From Chloroflexota bacterium (GTDB taxonomy: Bacteria > Chloroflexota > UBA6077 > JACCZL01), in contig JADLFM010000135.1 of the NCBI GenBank assembly GCA_020845495.1, positions 1 through 29,194 on the forward strand: a DNA stretch of 29,194 bases. The letters run 5' to 3'. A model generated the notes under the pieces. It searched no databases. It was not told the DNA's origin and saw only the letters and a list, made by a program, of their open reading frames with translations. This document shows, piece after piece, positions 15,375 through 23,038 of the stretch (position 1 is the first letter of the stretch; every line of letters starts with the position of its first letter). A program made the translations under genes and the position numbers.

Positions 15375-16643
15375 CTAGCGGGTGACGGCGTCGCTGAGCA
15401 TGCCGGCGTGATGCTGGATCCGGGCCGGGACGCGAATCAGGTCGCCACGGTCGATGACGAAGCCGCCGCCCAGACCGTTCCCCGTCCGCGCGCTGGCCGG
15501 GATCACGAAGTCGCCGGTCACGCCGAGCGAGTCGTAGAGTGCGATCCCGTCCGGCCCGAGGATCGAGAGCGCCGTGGAGTAGAGGCCCGGCTGGAGCGGC
15601 GGCGCCTCAAAGGTACACTCGACGATCCCCTCGCCCTCGACGATCTCCGGGACGTCAGCAGGGTAGGAGTCGGTCGCGCAGAGCGTTACCCCCTGGCGGG
15701 GGGCAGTCAGGGCGAAGCGGAAGATCGGCCGTTCGAGGGGACGGAAGGCGCGGTACTCGGCGCGGATCCGGATCGGCTCGCCGGGTTGGAAGACATCGGT
15801 CTGGCGGCCGGCCGCGTCGAGCAGCGCGACCCGCCCGAAGCGGGCATCGCCGGAGCCGCCGCGCGTCTCGGTGCGGTCGCGCGCGCCCTGCTCGGCGGCA
15901 GCGCGGCGGTTGACGTCGTCCAGGTAGTCGGCTACCACCTGCTCGGTCGGGCCGAGCGCCCGAATCTTTCCCTTCTCCAGCCAGAGCACCTGTTTGCAGA
16001 GGCCGCGCACGTTGCCAAGATCGTGCGAGACGAGGATGACCGTCTTGCCACCCTGGACGAACTCGCGCATCTTGTCGATCGCCTTACGCTGGAAGGCGGT
16101 GTCCCCAACGGCGAGCACCTCGTCCACCAGCAGCACGTCCGGATCGCTGAACGCAGCGACCGCGAAGCCCAGGCGCGCGTACATCCCCGACGAGTACCAC
16201 TTGACGGGCGTATCCACGAACTTCTCGATCCCGGCGAAGGCGACGATGGCGTCCAGGCGGGGCGCCACCTCGGCACGACTCAGGCCCAGGATGGCGGCGT
16301 GCAGGAAGATGTTCTCGCGACCGGTCAGTTCGGCATGGAAGCCGGCCCCAAGCTCGATGAGCGAGATGACTTTCCCGGCGACGACGACGCGGCCGGCGGT
16401 CGGCCAGGTCACGCGAGACAGCAACTTGAGGATGGTCGTCTTGCCGGCCCCGTTTGGGCCGACCATGCCCAGGCTATCGCCCTCCTGTAGCTCGAAGCTG
16501 ACGTCTTCGAGCGCCCAGTGACGGGGGCGGCCACCGCCCTTGCCGGCGAACGTGCCAGCCCAGTTGGCGAACAGCGCCGTAAAGTGGCGCTGTCGGCCGA
16601 TACGGTACACCTTGGAGACGTTCTCGAAGCGGACGGCGAACAT
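15375..16643 (-). CDS. wzt: polysaccharide ABC exporter ATPase, Wzt type with C-terminal substrate domain
   Basis: ATPase that powers export of an undecaprenyl-linked glycan across the inner membrane together with a Wzm permease. Of 422 residues, about 1-240 form the nucleotide-binding domain: Walker A GPNGAGKT (62-69), the Wzt-type signature KWYSSGMYARLGFAVA, and Walker B DVLLVDEVLAVGD, then the H-loop VSHDLGN. About 270-400 form a beta-sandwich Wzt_C-like domain (FGRVALLDAAGRQTDVFQPGEPIRI onward) that in relatives binds the finished chain end. The longer frame to 17108 is rejected: it overlaps a separate gene, and MFAVRFENVSKVYRIG at 16643 is the family start. It is the last gene of the operon and is unusually separated from wzm by two other genes. 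Confidence 0.92.
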   Translation of the reverse strand: MFAVRFENVSKVYRIGRQRHFTALFANWAGTFAGKGGGRPRHWALEDVSFELQEGDSLGMVGPNGAGKTTILKLLSRVTWPTAGRVVVAGKVISLIELGAGFHAELTGRENIFLHAAILGLSRAEVAPRLDAIVAFAGIEKFVDTPVKWYSSGMYARLGFAVAAFSDPDVLLVDEVLAVGDTAFQRKAIDKMREFVQGGKTVILVSHDLGNVRGLCKQVLWLEKGKIRALGPTEQVVADYLDDVNRRAAAEQGARDRTETRGGSGDARFGRVALLDAAGRQTDVFQPGEPIRIRAEYRAFRPLERPIFRFALTAPRQGVTLCATDSYPADVPEIVEGEGIVECTFEAPPLQPGLYSTALSILGPDGIALYDSLGVTGDFVIPASARTGNGLGGGFVIDRGDLIRVPARIQHHAGMLSDAVTR

Positions 16644-16660
16644 GAGGCAGATGATACGGT

Positions 16661-17236
16661 CTAGCGCCCGCCGGAGGGTCGCCGGGGCGCCGGCTCTGGG
16701 TGGCGCGGGTGTTCGTCGAGAGGGTGAGTGTGAGGCGAGGCCGGCCGCGCACTCGCTCGAGCGGGCAGGATGCCGAGGCGCTCGGCGAGCGTCAGCAGCC
16801 CCGCGACCAACCCGTCCAGTTCGGCAGGATCGGCGACGAGGTGGTAGTAGGTACCGGCAACACACGTCCCCTGCCAGTAACGTGAGAACGTCCGGACGGC
16901 AGGGTGATGGTTCAGGAAGGCCTCCAGGAACGACACGTCGTCCGGCAAGCCCGCCCAGAACGGGATGCCGGAGCGGATCGCTCGCCAGGATGCAGCATCG
17001 CGAGGTACGGCGCGGATATACGCTTCCAGCGAGGGCAGTCCGGCCACGGCCGGCCGACCGATCCGCCACGTCGGGACGGTCGGGCCATCGGCGATCAAGT
17101 GCTCGCAAGCGCCGACGAGCGGCACCTCGGCGCGGCAGTATGGGCAGGCGTAGACCCGGCCGTCGCGCGGGCGGGGGCGCGCTCGCCTCGGGCCATCGGC
17201 CGGTCGGGCCTCGTGCGCCGCCATATTGTCATTCAT
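16661..17236 (-). CDS. hypothetical zinc-ribbon-like protein in the polysaccharide operon
   Basis: A 191-residue protein that I do not recognise. An N-terminal metal site, CPYC (about 31-34) with CEH ten residues later, is consistent with a small zinc finger. The middle (about 55-160) is mostly helical and rich in aromatic residues (FWAGLPDDVSFLEAFLNHHP, YWQGTCVAGTYYHLV). The last 25 residues are Pro/Arg/His-rich and disordered. It ends 17 bases before the wzt start, so the pair is probably co-transcribed. The start is uncertain: ATG at 17236 or ATG at 17224, neither with a good ribosome site. Its place beside wzt suggests a role in the glycan system, but this is only context. Confidence 0.65.
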   Translation of the reverse strand: MNDNMAAHEARPADGPRRARPRPRDGRVYACPYCRAEVPLVGACEHLIADGPTVPTWRIGRPAVAGLPSLEAYIRAVPRDAASWRAIRSGIPFWAGLPDDVSFLEAFLNHHPAVRTFSRYWQGTCVAGTYYHLVADPAELDGLVAGLLTLAERLGILPARASARPASPHTHPLDEHPRHPEPAPRRPSGGR

Positions 17237-17271
17237 CGCCAGGAGTCCATACGTCGCCAGGAGACCATACG
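17236..17271 (-). repeat. two tandem 18-bp repeats upstream of the zinc-ribbon gene
   Basis: TCGCCAGGAGTCCATACG (17236-17253) and TCGCCAGGAGACCATACG (17254-17271), one mismatch. They directly abut the start codon of the zinc-ribbon gene, so they form its immediate 5' region, and each unit on the minus strand lacks an AGGAGG-like site. Confidence 0.8.
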
Positions 17272-17355
17272 TCGTCCCGCCTCGTCACGTGGCGCAGGTT
17301 CCCCCCGCCAGATCCAGTCGCCGTGCGCGGACGGGGTGCGGCGTAGCAGCGAGAC

Positions 17356-17380
17356 GGCCTGTGATGCTTCATCACAGGCC
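17356..17380 (-). terminator. hairpin after the VOC gene
   Basis: A perfect 11-bp stem with a 3-base loop (17356-17366 with 17370-17380), 11 bases after the VOC stop on the minus strand, without a T-run. A second small stem (TGGGG/CCCCA, 17386-17401) overlaps the stop. It may partly terminate transcription before the zinc-ribbon and wzt genes. Confidence 0.5.
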
Positions 17381-17391
17381 GCTCCTGGGGG

Positions 17392-17814
17392 TCACGCCCC
17401 AAAGCCGGACGGCTCGGTGGGCGGGAAGACACAGAACTCGTTGCCTTCCGGATCGGCAAGCACCGGCCACGGCTCGCGTGGTACGGCGCCGAGCGGCCGG
17501 AGCACCCGCGCGCCCACCTGCACCAGCCGGTCGATCTCGTCGGCGCTCTCGAGGTTAACGTCCAGGTGTACGCGGTTCTTGACCGCCTTCGGCTCCGGCA
17601 CCCGCTCGAACCAGACGTTTGGCCCCTCACCCGGCGGATCGATGACGACGGATGGGTCGTCCTCCGGATCGTCGATTCCGCGCTTGCGGAGGCGCTGAAG
17701 GTCCGCGTCGCTGTGCGGCCGGATGCTGTAGCCGAGGACGGCCGCCCAGAACCGGGCGAGCGGCATCGGCCGCGCACAGTCCACCACGACCGATCGGAGC
17801 CGCCGCGCTGCCAT
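17392..17814 (-). CDS. VOC-superfamily (glyoxalase-like) protein
   Basis: A 140-residue single-domain protein with the paired beta-alpha-beta-beta-beta pattern of the vicinal oxygen chelate fold: VVVDCARPMPLARFWAAVLGY at the start and HLDVNLESADEIDRLVQVGARV followed by VLADPEGNEFCVFPP near the end. It resembles the Glyoxalase_6-like group. Possible metal ligands are the His of NRVHLDV and the Glu of GNEFCV; the substrate is unknown. The ATG at 17814 has GGAGGG upstream; a longer frame to 17871 overlaps the wzm stop and lacks support. It starts 25 bases after wzm and ends at a hairpin, so it interrupts the usual wzm-wzt pair. A link to glycan export is not shown by sequence. Confidence 0.85.
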   Translation of the reverse strand: MAARRLRSVVVDCARPMPLARFWAAVLGYSIRPHSDADLQRLRKRGIDDPEDDPSVVIDPPGEGPNVWFERVPEPKAVKNRVHLDVNLESADEIDRLVQVGARVLRPLGAVPREPWPVLADPEGNEFCVFPPTEPSGFGA

Positions 17815-17839
17815 CCCCGTCCCTCCGCTCTCGCCTTGC

Positions 17840-18673
17840 TCAAATGATGTCTGCGAACGAGCGCTCGGCACGCTTGAAGTAGACGTACCCGACCACCAGC
17901 ACCACCAACGAGATCGCCGTTGAGATCGCGAAGAGATCCCAGGCCGGCGCGCGCCCGTGCGCGATCACCGCCCGGAACCCGTCGATCAGCCCGACCGTCG
18001 GGTTGAGGACGTAGTAGGGCAACAGATAGTCCGGCACGATCGAGAGCGGGTACGACACCGGGGTCACGTACAGCCAGACTTGCAGCCCCAGCGTCACCAC
18101 CGGCGCGAGGTCGCGGAACGAGACGTGGAGCGCGGAGGTGATCAGCGACATCCCCACGATCAGCGCGACCAGCACGAGCAGCAGAACCGGCAGGAACAGG
18201 AGCCAGAGCGACGGTGCGATGCCGTACCAGACGACCATCCCCGCCAGCACCAGCCCGGCCGCCAGGAAGTCGACGAAGCGCGCGCCAACTTGCGAGAGAA
18301 TGATGACCTCGCGCGGAAAATACGTCTTGGTGACGACGCTGCGTTGACTGACCAGTCCGATGGTGGCCGTCGTCAACGCATTCGAGAGGAAGGTCCACGG
18401 TACCAGTGCCGCGTATGAGAAGATCGGGTAGGGCACGCCGTCCGATGGCAGCCGCGCGAACCGATTGAACACCAGGCTGAACACCACCATGAAGGCGAGC
18501 GGTTGCGCGATCGCCCAGCCCATCCCAAGCAATGACTGTCGGTAGCGGGCCTTGATCTCGCGCACGGTCAGTGCGTAGGTCAATTCGCGGTACTGCCACA
18601 CTTGGAGCAGCGCGCTCGGAGCGAACCGCGTCGAGCTATCCACCACCGTGATCTTGCGAGCGGTGACGCTCAC
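17840..18673 (-). CDS. wzm: polysaccharide ABC exporter permease, Wzm type
   Basis: Integral membrane subunit (ABC-2 type) of the glycan exporter that works with the Wzt ATPase. The 277 residues begin with an amphipathic cytosolic segment (VWQYRELTYALTVREIKARYRQSLLGMGWAIAQP), typical of this family, followed by about six hydrophobic helices (for example VLAGMVVWYG, LLLVLVALIVGMSLI, ISLVVLVVGYVYF) and the motif SFRDLAPVV. The start is GTG at 18673 with GGGAGG a few bases upstream. It follows the glycosyltransferase by 37 bases in the same operon. Confidence 0.93.
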   Translation of the reverse strand: MSVTARKITVVDSSTRFAPSALLQVWQYRELTYALTVREIKARYRQSLLGMGWAIAQPLAFMVVFSLVFNRFARLPSDGVPYPIFSYAALVPWTFLSNALTTATIGLVSQRSVVTKTYFPREVIILSQVGARFVDFLAAGLVLAGMVVWYGIAPSLWLLFLPVLLLVLVALIVGMSLITSALHVSFRDLAPVVTLGLQVWLYVTPVSYPLSIVPDYLLPYYVLNPTVGLIDGFRAVIAHGRAPAWDLFAISTAISLVVLVVGYVYFKRAERSFADII

Positions 18674-18710
18674 GGCTGGCCTCCCGCTCGATTCAGCGAC
18701 CAGAAGTCCC

Positions 18711-20207
18711 TCACCGCACCCTCGCGAGCTGGTCCAGGACGAAGCCAGCTACCCGTTCGGCAGAATGCCCATCGACGCGGGCGCACTGCTCCTCAACTGC
18801 TCGCCGCCGCCCCTCGCGGTCGCGGGCGGGATCGGCGAGGTAGGCGTGGATCTCGTCGAGCATAGCGCATGGCGTAGCGGCCACCCGCACCGCCCCGGCG
18901 TCCACCAGCGGCTTGTAGTGGGTGTACTGGTAGTAGCGGCGCGCCGAGTTCAGGAACTCGCGCTCGTCGTAGCCATCGAACGCGACGTTCACGACCGGCG
19001 TATCGGCGATGGCGGCCTCGATGGCGATGGTCGAGGCCACATTCACGATGACGTCGCTGTGCTTCAACGTGTTCGCCAGATGTCGGCGATTCTCCAGGCT
19101 CGGATCGACGTTCGAGCCCTCGGCCACGAGCGTCTCCCGAAACGGCTTCTCGACGATGACGTCTGGCTGCCCCACGAACCGCTCGTACCTGGTCAGATCG
19201 TCGCGGGGGTGCACCCGCACGAGCAGTTGGGCCGGCGTGCCGAACCGCCCGGTCCGGATCGCGCCGAGAATCTCGTCGATCGCAACGTCATGATAGGTGT
19301 ACAGGACCGGTGGGATCGTCGTCAGGGTGACGAGTTTCTTCGTCGGGTCCGCGCCGATCCGCTTGAAGAACTGCTCACGTGACAGGTGGGTATCCGCTCG
19401 AGCGTACAGGTCGAATTGCGGCACACCGGCCACGCACACCTGCCCCGGGTGGTAGCCGTGAATCTCGACGGCCTGCCGCTTCATCGTCTCGTTCCAGACC
19501 GCGAGGCCGGCCACTCGGCGAAGCGGCGCCGTCTTGGTGGTGAAGTGGTCCCAGGAGAGGTCGACGGCCAGGATCGGGACACCCTCGGCGTCGGCACGGC
19601 CCATCAGCGGCCCCTCGGCGAAGTAAATACCGGTCGTCGGGGTGACCAGTAGATCCGGCCGCTCGCGCCGGAACAGCGCGGCGTAGCGCCGGCCGAGCGT
19701 GGTCAGGTCGATGGCCTTGAACAGGAGCGGGAGCGAAAGCGGCAGCCGAGTGATGGCGGCCAGCGCGACGCGGACGGCCTTCGTGGCGGGCTGCCCGAGC
19801 CCGCCACGATCCAGGTAGCGGACCTCGCGCAGCTCCAGGCGCCGCTCCCGGGCGACCCGAATCCGCATGCTCTCGGTCGGCATCGTCTTGACGTACTTCT
19901 CTTGCAACACCCGAATGATGCGACGCTCGAGCCAGCCCGGCTCGTGCGGCTCCAGCGCGGCGAACGCGACCTTCTCGCCGGCGAACTCCTCGCGGAAGCG
20001 GGCGTCACGCACGAGCGGTGAGAGCACCACGATCCGCCCGACGAGCGGCGACTCGCGCAGCAGTCGAAACACGTCGGTGCGGAGCAGGTTCGCGGCCGGC
20101 GTCCCGCTCGGGATGCAGAGGAAGAGGGTGCGGGGCCTGCCCTCACCCCCGGCGCTTCGCTCAGGTGCGGACGAGGCGCGCAGATCGGGCGGGGCGAGAT
20201 CAACCAT
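18711..20207 (-). CDS. GT-B-fold glycosyltransferase or glycerophosphotransferase-like protein
   Basis: A 498-residue soluble protein that probably adds a sugar or polyol phosphate in surface glycan assembly. Its C-terminal half (about 260-470) has the nucleotide-binding half of a GT-B fold: LVTLTTIPPVLYTYHD, LLVRVHPRDD, and SDVIVNVASTIAIEAAIADTPVVNVAFDG, which resembles CDP-glycerol glycerophosphotransferases and UDP-GlcNAc 2-epimerase-like enzymes. The N-terminal 25 residues are low-complexity. The ATG overlaps the upstream epimerase stop by eight bases. Because a CMP-nonulosonate pathway is encoded upstream, it could use that donor, but no sialyltransferase signature is recognised. Donor and acceptor are unknown. 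Confidence 0.75.
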   Translation of the reverse strand: MVDLAPPDLRASSAPERSAGGEGRPRTLFLCIPSGTPAANLLRTDVFRLLRESPLVGRIVVLSPLVRDARFREEFAGEKVAFAALEPHEPGWLERRIIRVLQEKYVKTMPTESMRIRVARERRLELREVRYLDRGGLGQPATKAVRVALAAITRLPLSLPLLFKAIDLTTLGRRYAALFRRERPDLLVTPTTGIYFAEGPLMGRADAEGVPILAVDLSWDHFTTKTAPLRRVAGLAVWNETMKRQAVEIHGYHPGQVCVAGVPQFDLYARADTHLSREQFFKRIGADPTKKLVTLTTIPPVLYTYHDVAIDEILGAIRTGRFGTPAQLLVRVHPRDDLTRYERFVGQPDVIVEKPFRETLVAEGSNVDPSLENRRHLANTLKHSDVIVNVASTIAIEAAIADTPVVNVAFDGYDEREFLNSARRYYQYTHYKPLVDAGAVRVAATPCAMLDEIHAYLADPARDREGRRRAVEEQCARVDGHSAERVAGFVLDQLARVR

Positions 20208-21354
20208 GGAACGCCTCGGCCGCCCGTTCGAGGCGCGTGCCGGCGTGCTCGCGCAGCCAGGCCAGGGTGTCGCGCAGGCCGGCCTCGAGGGGCACCTGCT
20301 GATCCCAGCCGAGGACGCACCTGGCGCGGGCGTTCGCCAGCCAGACGTGCTCGTACTGGCCGGGCGTGCCGGTGATGCGCGGCTCCAGGTCTGGGCGGTT
20401 CGCTACCTTCATCATCGCCCGGACGAGGTCGAGCACGCTGATCGGCTCGTCGGGGTGGAAGTTGAACGCTCGCCCCCGCACGTCTGCGTCACCGGCCCGT
20501 TCGCCGAGCAGCCGGTACGCCTCGACGATGTCCGAGACGTACAGGTAGCCCTTGGTCGGGGAGCCGTCGCTGCGGATCTCCGGCCGCTCGCCGCGCAGTA
20601 ACGCCAGCAGCGTGCCGGGGATGATGTGGTCGAGGTGCGGATCGGCCGGGCCAAAGATGTTTGCCGTACGGGCGATCCCAATCGGCAGGCCGTAGGTGGC
20701 GGCGTAGCAGCGGGCGATGACGTCGGTGCACACCTTCGAAGCGGCGTAGGGCTGGTTGCCGTTCAGTGCGAACGATTCGTCGAAGGGGCTGATCTCCTGG
20801 TCACCGTACGCCGTCAGGCTCGACGCCACCGCGATCGAGTCGAGCGTGCCAACGGCTCGGCAGGCGTCCAGCACTGCCCAGGTACCTCGGATGTTGGACT
20901 CGAAGGCCGGCACCGGTGAGCCCCGCGCGATGGCGATACTTGACTGGGCGCCCAGATGGTAGAGCGTCTGGATTCGCTTCTCGGTGAGCAGCCCCTCAAT
21001 TTTCGGCTGGTCGGTCAGGTCGCCAAGGGCTAGATCGACGGCGCTCCGCAGGCCCTCGTGCAGGTCGAGCGCGCCACGGTCCGAGCGGTCATAGCCCGTG
21101 ACGACGGCTCCGAGGCCAGTCAGGCGGCGCGCCAGCCATGCGGCGATGAACCCGTTCGCGCCGGTGATGAGGACGCGTCGGTCCTGCCAGAATCGGTTCG
21201 TGGCGTGCAGCGCCTGGTGAGTGGAGGCATCCGGGCTCGCCGTGTCCGTCTGGCCATGTCCGCTGGCCTGACCAATCGTTGGCCCTGTTACTTGCCCGGC
21301 GGCCGCCCCTGCCGTCCCTGCCGCTCGCCGCTCGTCCGACGCCTCTCGACTCAT
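20200..21354 (-). CDS. NAD-dependent sugar epimerase/dehydratase (extended SDR)
   Basis: Nucleotide-sugar modifying enzyme, 384 residues. After a low-complexity N-terminal tail (about 1-55) the Rossmann motif reads GANGFIAAW, with Ala in place of the usual third Gly. ASSLTAYG and the catalytic YAASK (Tyr and Lys) follow, then RTANIFGPADPHLDHIIPG. The pattern is closest to CDP-glucose 4,6-dehydratase or GDP-mannose 4,6-dehydratase-like enzymes, but the usual SSD/ST-D-E triad is not clear, so the reaction is uncertain. The ATG at 21354 overlaps the phosphatase stop (ATGA), so the longer frame to 21546 is rejected. The stop overlaps the glycosyltransferase start. Confidence 0.85.
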   Translation of the reverse strand: MSREASDERRAAGTAGAAAGQVTGPTIGQASGHGQTDTASPDASTHQALHATNRFWQDRRVLITGANGFIAAWLARRLTGLGAVVTGYDRSDRGALDLHEGLRSAVDLALGDLTDQPKIEGLLTEKRIQTLYHLGAQSSIAIARGSPVPAFESNIRGTWAVLDACRAVGTLDSIAVASSLTAYGDQEISPFDESFALNGNQPYAASKVCTDVIARCYAATYGLPIGIARTANIFGPADPHLDHIIPGTLLALLRGERPEIRSDGSPTKGYLYVSDIVEAYRLLGERAGDADVRGRAFNFHPDEPISVLDLVRAMMKVANRPDLEPRITGTPGQYEHVWLANARARCVLGWDQQVPLEAGLRDTLAWLREHAGTRLERAAEAFHG

Positions 21355-21902
21355 CCCTCGGCCTTCCGCTTGTCCTCGGTCGCGATCTCGAGCTCGGCGG
21401 CGACTTGCTCGAGACGCGCTTCGAGGATCAGTTCGCACAGTTCGCGGACCGCGCCTTCGCCACCCTTCGCCTCGGTGATGACGTGGGCGACCGACTTCGG
21501 AAGGCGGCTCGCATCGCGCACGGCCGCCGCCAGCCCGACGTGGCACAGTAGCTCGTAATCGTTGACGTCATCGCCGATGTAGGCCACCTCGTCGAGCGTC
21601 ATCTCGAGTTCGTCGAGTAGCGTGCGCATGCAGGTCAGCTTGTCGGTCACGCCGATGAAAACGTGATCGATCCGCATCTTGGCGCCGCGCCGCCGGACCA
21701 TCTCAGTGCTCTCGCGCGTCAAGATGGCGGTCTTCAGGCCGGCCTCGCGGACTAATGCTACGCCCATGCCGTCGCGGGTGTTGAACTTCTTCAACTCGTC
21801 GCCGTGCTCGGTGTAGTACATGCCGGCATCGGTCAGGACGCCATCCACGTCCATCGCGACAAGGCGAATCTTGCGGGCGCGCTCGCGGACATCAGGGCTC
21901 AA
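21351..21902 (-). CDS. KdsC-like HAD phosphatase (nonulosonate-phosphate phosphatase)
   Basis: A 183-residue C0-type HAD phosphatase. Motif I DVDGVLTD (about 18-25), motif II region ILTRES (about 60), and motif IV GDDVNDYELL (about 111-120) are present, with the TRDGMG segment typical of KdsC. In relatives it removes phosphate from Kdo-8-P or Kdn-9-P. Beside NeuB- and NeuA-like genes, a Kdn-9-P or other nonulosonate-9-P substrate is likely. The start is TTG at 21902, supported by GGGAG nine bases upstream. The stop overlaps the epimerase start, so the two are translationally coupled. It is separated from neuB by a strong hairpin. Confidence 0.88.
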   Translation of the reverse strand: MSPDVRERARKIRLVAMDVDGVLTDAGMYYTEHGDELKKFNTRDGMGVALVREAGLKTAILTRESTEMVRRRGAKMRIDHVFIGVTDKLTCMRTLLDELEMTLDEVAYIGDDVNDYELLCHVGLAAAVRDASRLPKSVAHVITEAKGGEGAVRELCELILEARLEQVAAELEIATEDKRKAEG

Positions 21903-21928
21903 CAGGGCTCACTCCCGGGGTTTCCCCT

Positions 21929-21976
21929 CTCCCTCTCTCCCCCTCGCCTCCACCTGGGCGAGAGGGAGAGAGGGAG
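21929..21976. other. long inverted repeat between neuB and the phosphatase gene
   Basis: A 20-bp arm pair (21929-21948 with 21957-21976) with one mismatch and an 8-base loop. It is purine-rich on one strand and pyrimidine-rich on the other and fills most of the 83-base gap. There is no T-run, so it may be an RNA stabiliser, a partial terminator, or a dispersed GAGAGGG-type hairpin repeat of the genome. Confidence 0.7.
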
Positions 21977-21985
21977 GACATGTGC

Positions 21986-23038
21986 TCACGATCGGCGCCA
22001 CCGTAGCGCTTCCGCCGGTACCAGCGTGTCGCCGGCGATCGGCGCTTCCGCCACGATGCCGACGAGCAGCGGCAGCACGCCAGGCTTCAAGCCGGTGCCC
22101 GGTCCCTTCACCGTCAGCATCTCGGCGGTGATGACCGCTCCGGCCGGGATGTCCTGCCGCGCAACGATGCTCTTGGCCAGCCGCTCCCGAACCTTCCTCT
22201 CAGGCTCCAGAATTCTCTTTTCGGGCGAGCCGAGCGCCTTCTCGATGTTGCGGATGTTGCGGATCAGCCGCTGGAGCCCGCTCGGCTCCAGGGACGCGGC
22301 ATGGTCCGGGCCGATCATCGTCCGGTCGATGGTGAAGTGCCGCTCCACGACGTTGGCGCCGAGCGCCACGGCCGCCTCGGTGGGGGCTAGCCCGCGCTCG
22401 TGGCCGGAGTAGCCCACGACGCAGCCGTACCGCTCCCGGTAGGTCTGCATCACGCGCAGGTTGATCTGATCGTTGTCACAGGGGTAGGTCGAGGTGCACT
22501 GGAAGAGGACCAGGCGGTCGTTGTGCCGCCGGACCGTTTCAACCGCCTCGTCGACCTCGGCCAGGTCGCTCATCCCCGTCGAGAGCAGGACCGGCTTGCC
22601 GGTCCTGGCGATGTACTCGACGAGCGGCAGATTCGAGCAGTCCGCCGAGGCGATCTTGAACGCCGGGATGCCCAGGCCGTCGAGGAGGTCGACGCTCCTT
22701 ACATCCCACGCCGAGGCGAGCAGGGTGATCCCACGCGCCCGTGCGTGGTCGCGGAGCATCTGGTAGTCCTCGGCCGACAACTCCAGCTTCTCGCGATGCT
22801 CGCCGTAGGTCGCGCCGAGGGAGGTTGGCACGGTGTATGGCCGCATCAACGCCTCGGCAATCAGGATGTCTGCGACGGTCCGCTTCTGGAACTTTACGGC
22901 GTCCGCGCCAGCGTCGGCGGCGATGTCGACCAGTCGCTTCGCCAACTGGGGATCGCCGTTGTGGTTCACGCCGGCCTCGGCGATGACGTAGCAGGGATGC
23001 CCCTCGCCGATCGTCCGTCCCTCGATCTCGATCGTCAT
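21986..23038 (-). CDS. neuB: nonulosonic acid synthase, NeuB family
   Basis: Condenses phosphoenolpyruvate with a six-carbon sugar or its phosphate to give a sialic-acid-like acid. The 350 residues contain a TIM barrel, EAGVNHNGD (about 21-29), the PEP-binding region FKIASADCSNLPLV and LSTGMS, and ERHFTIDRTMIGPDHAASLEP (about 232-252), a hallmark of the family. A C-terminal SAF/antifreeze-like domain (about 290-350) is present. The ATG at 23038 overlaps the neuA stop (ATGA), so the longer frame to 23125 is rejected. No NeuC-type hydrolysing epimerase is in the window. With a phosphatase next door, a phosphorylated substrate (Kdn route) is likelier than free ManNAc. The symbol marks the family, not a proven substrate. 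Confidence 0.93.
   Translation of the reverse strand: MTIEIEGRTIGEGHPCYVIAEAGVNHNGDPQLAKRLVDIAADAGADAVKFQKRTVADILIAEALMRPYTVPTSLGATYGEHREKLELSAEDYQMLRDHARARGITLLASAWDVRSVDLLDGLGIPAFKIASADCSNLPLVEYIARTGKPVLLSTGMSDLAEVDEAVETVRRHNDRLVLFQCTSTYPCDNDQINLRVMQTYRERYGCVVGYSGHERGLAPTEAAVALGANVVERHFTIDRTMIGPDHAASLEPSGLQRLIRNIRNIEKALGSPEKRILEPERKVRERLAKSIVARQDIPAGAVITAEMLTVKGPGTGLKPGVLPLLVGIVAEAPIAGDTLVPAEALRWRRS

Noticed and set aside
17360..17376. TGTGA-N7-TCACA as a second CRP operator
   Set aside because: The spacer is seven, not six, and the symmetry is part of an 11-bp hairpin after the VOC gene, so a transcript structure explains it better.
17229..18599. 456-residue minus-strand frame across the wzm and VOC genes
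   Set aside because: It runs out of frame through two recognised genes and is Arg/Ser-rich; the two 18-bp repeats at its end only extend it by chance.
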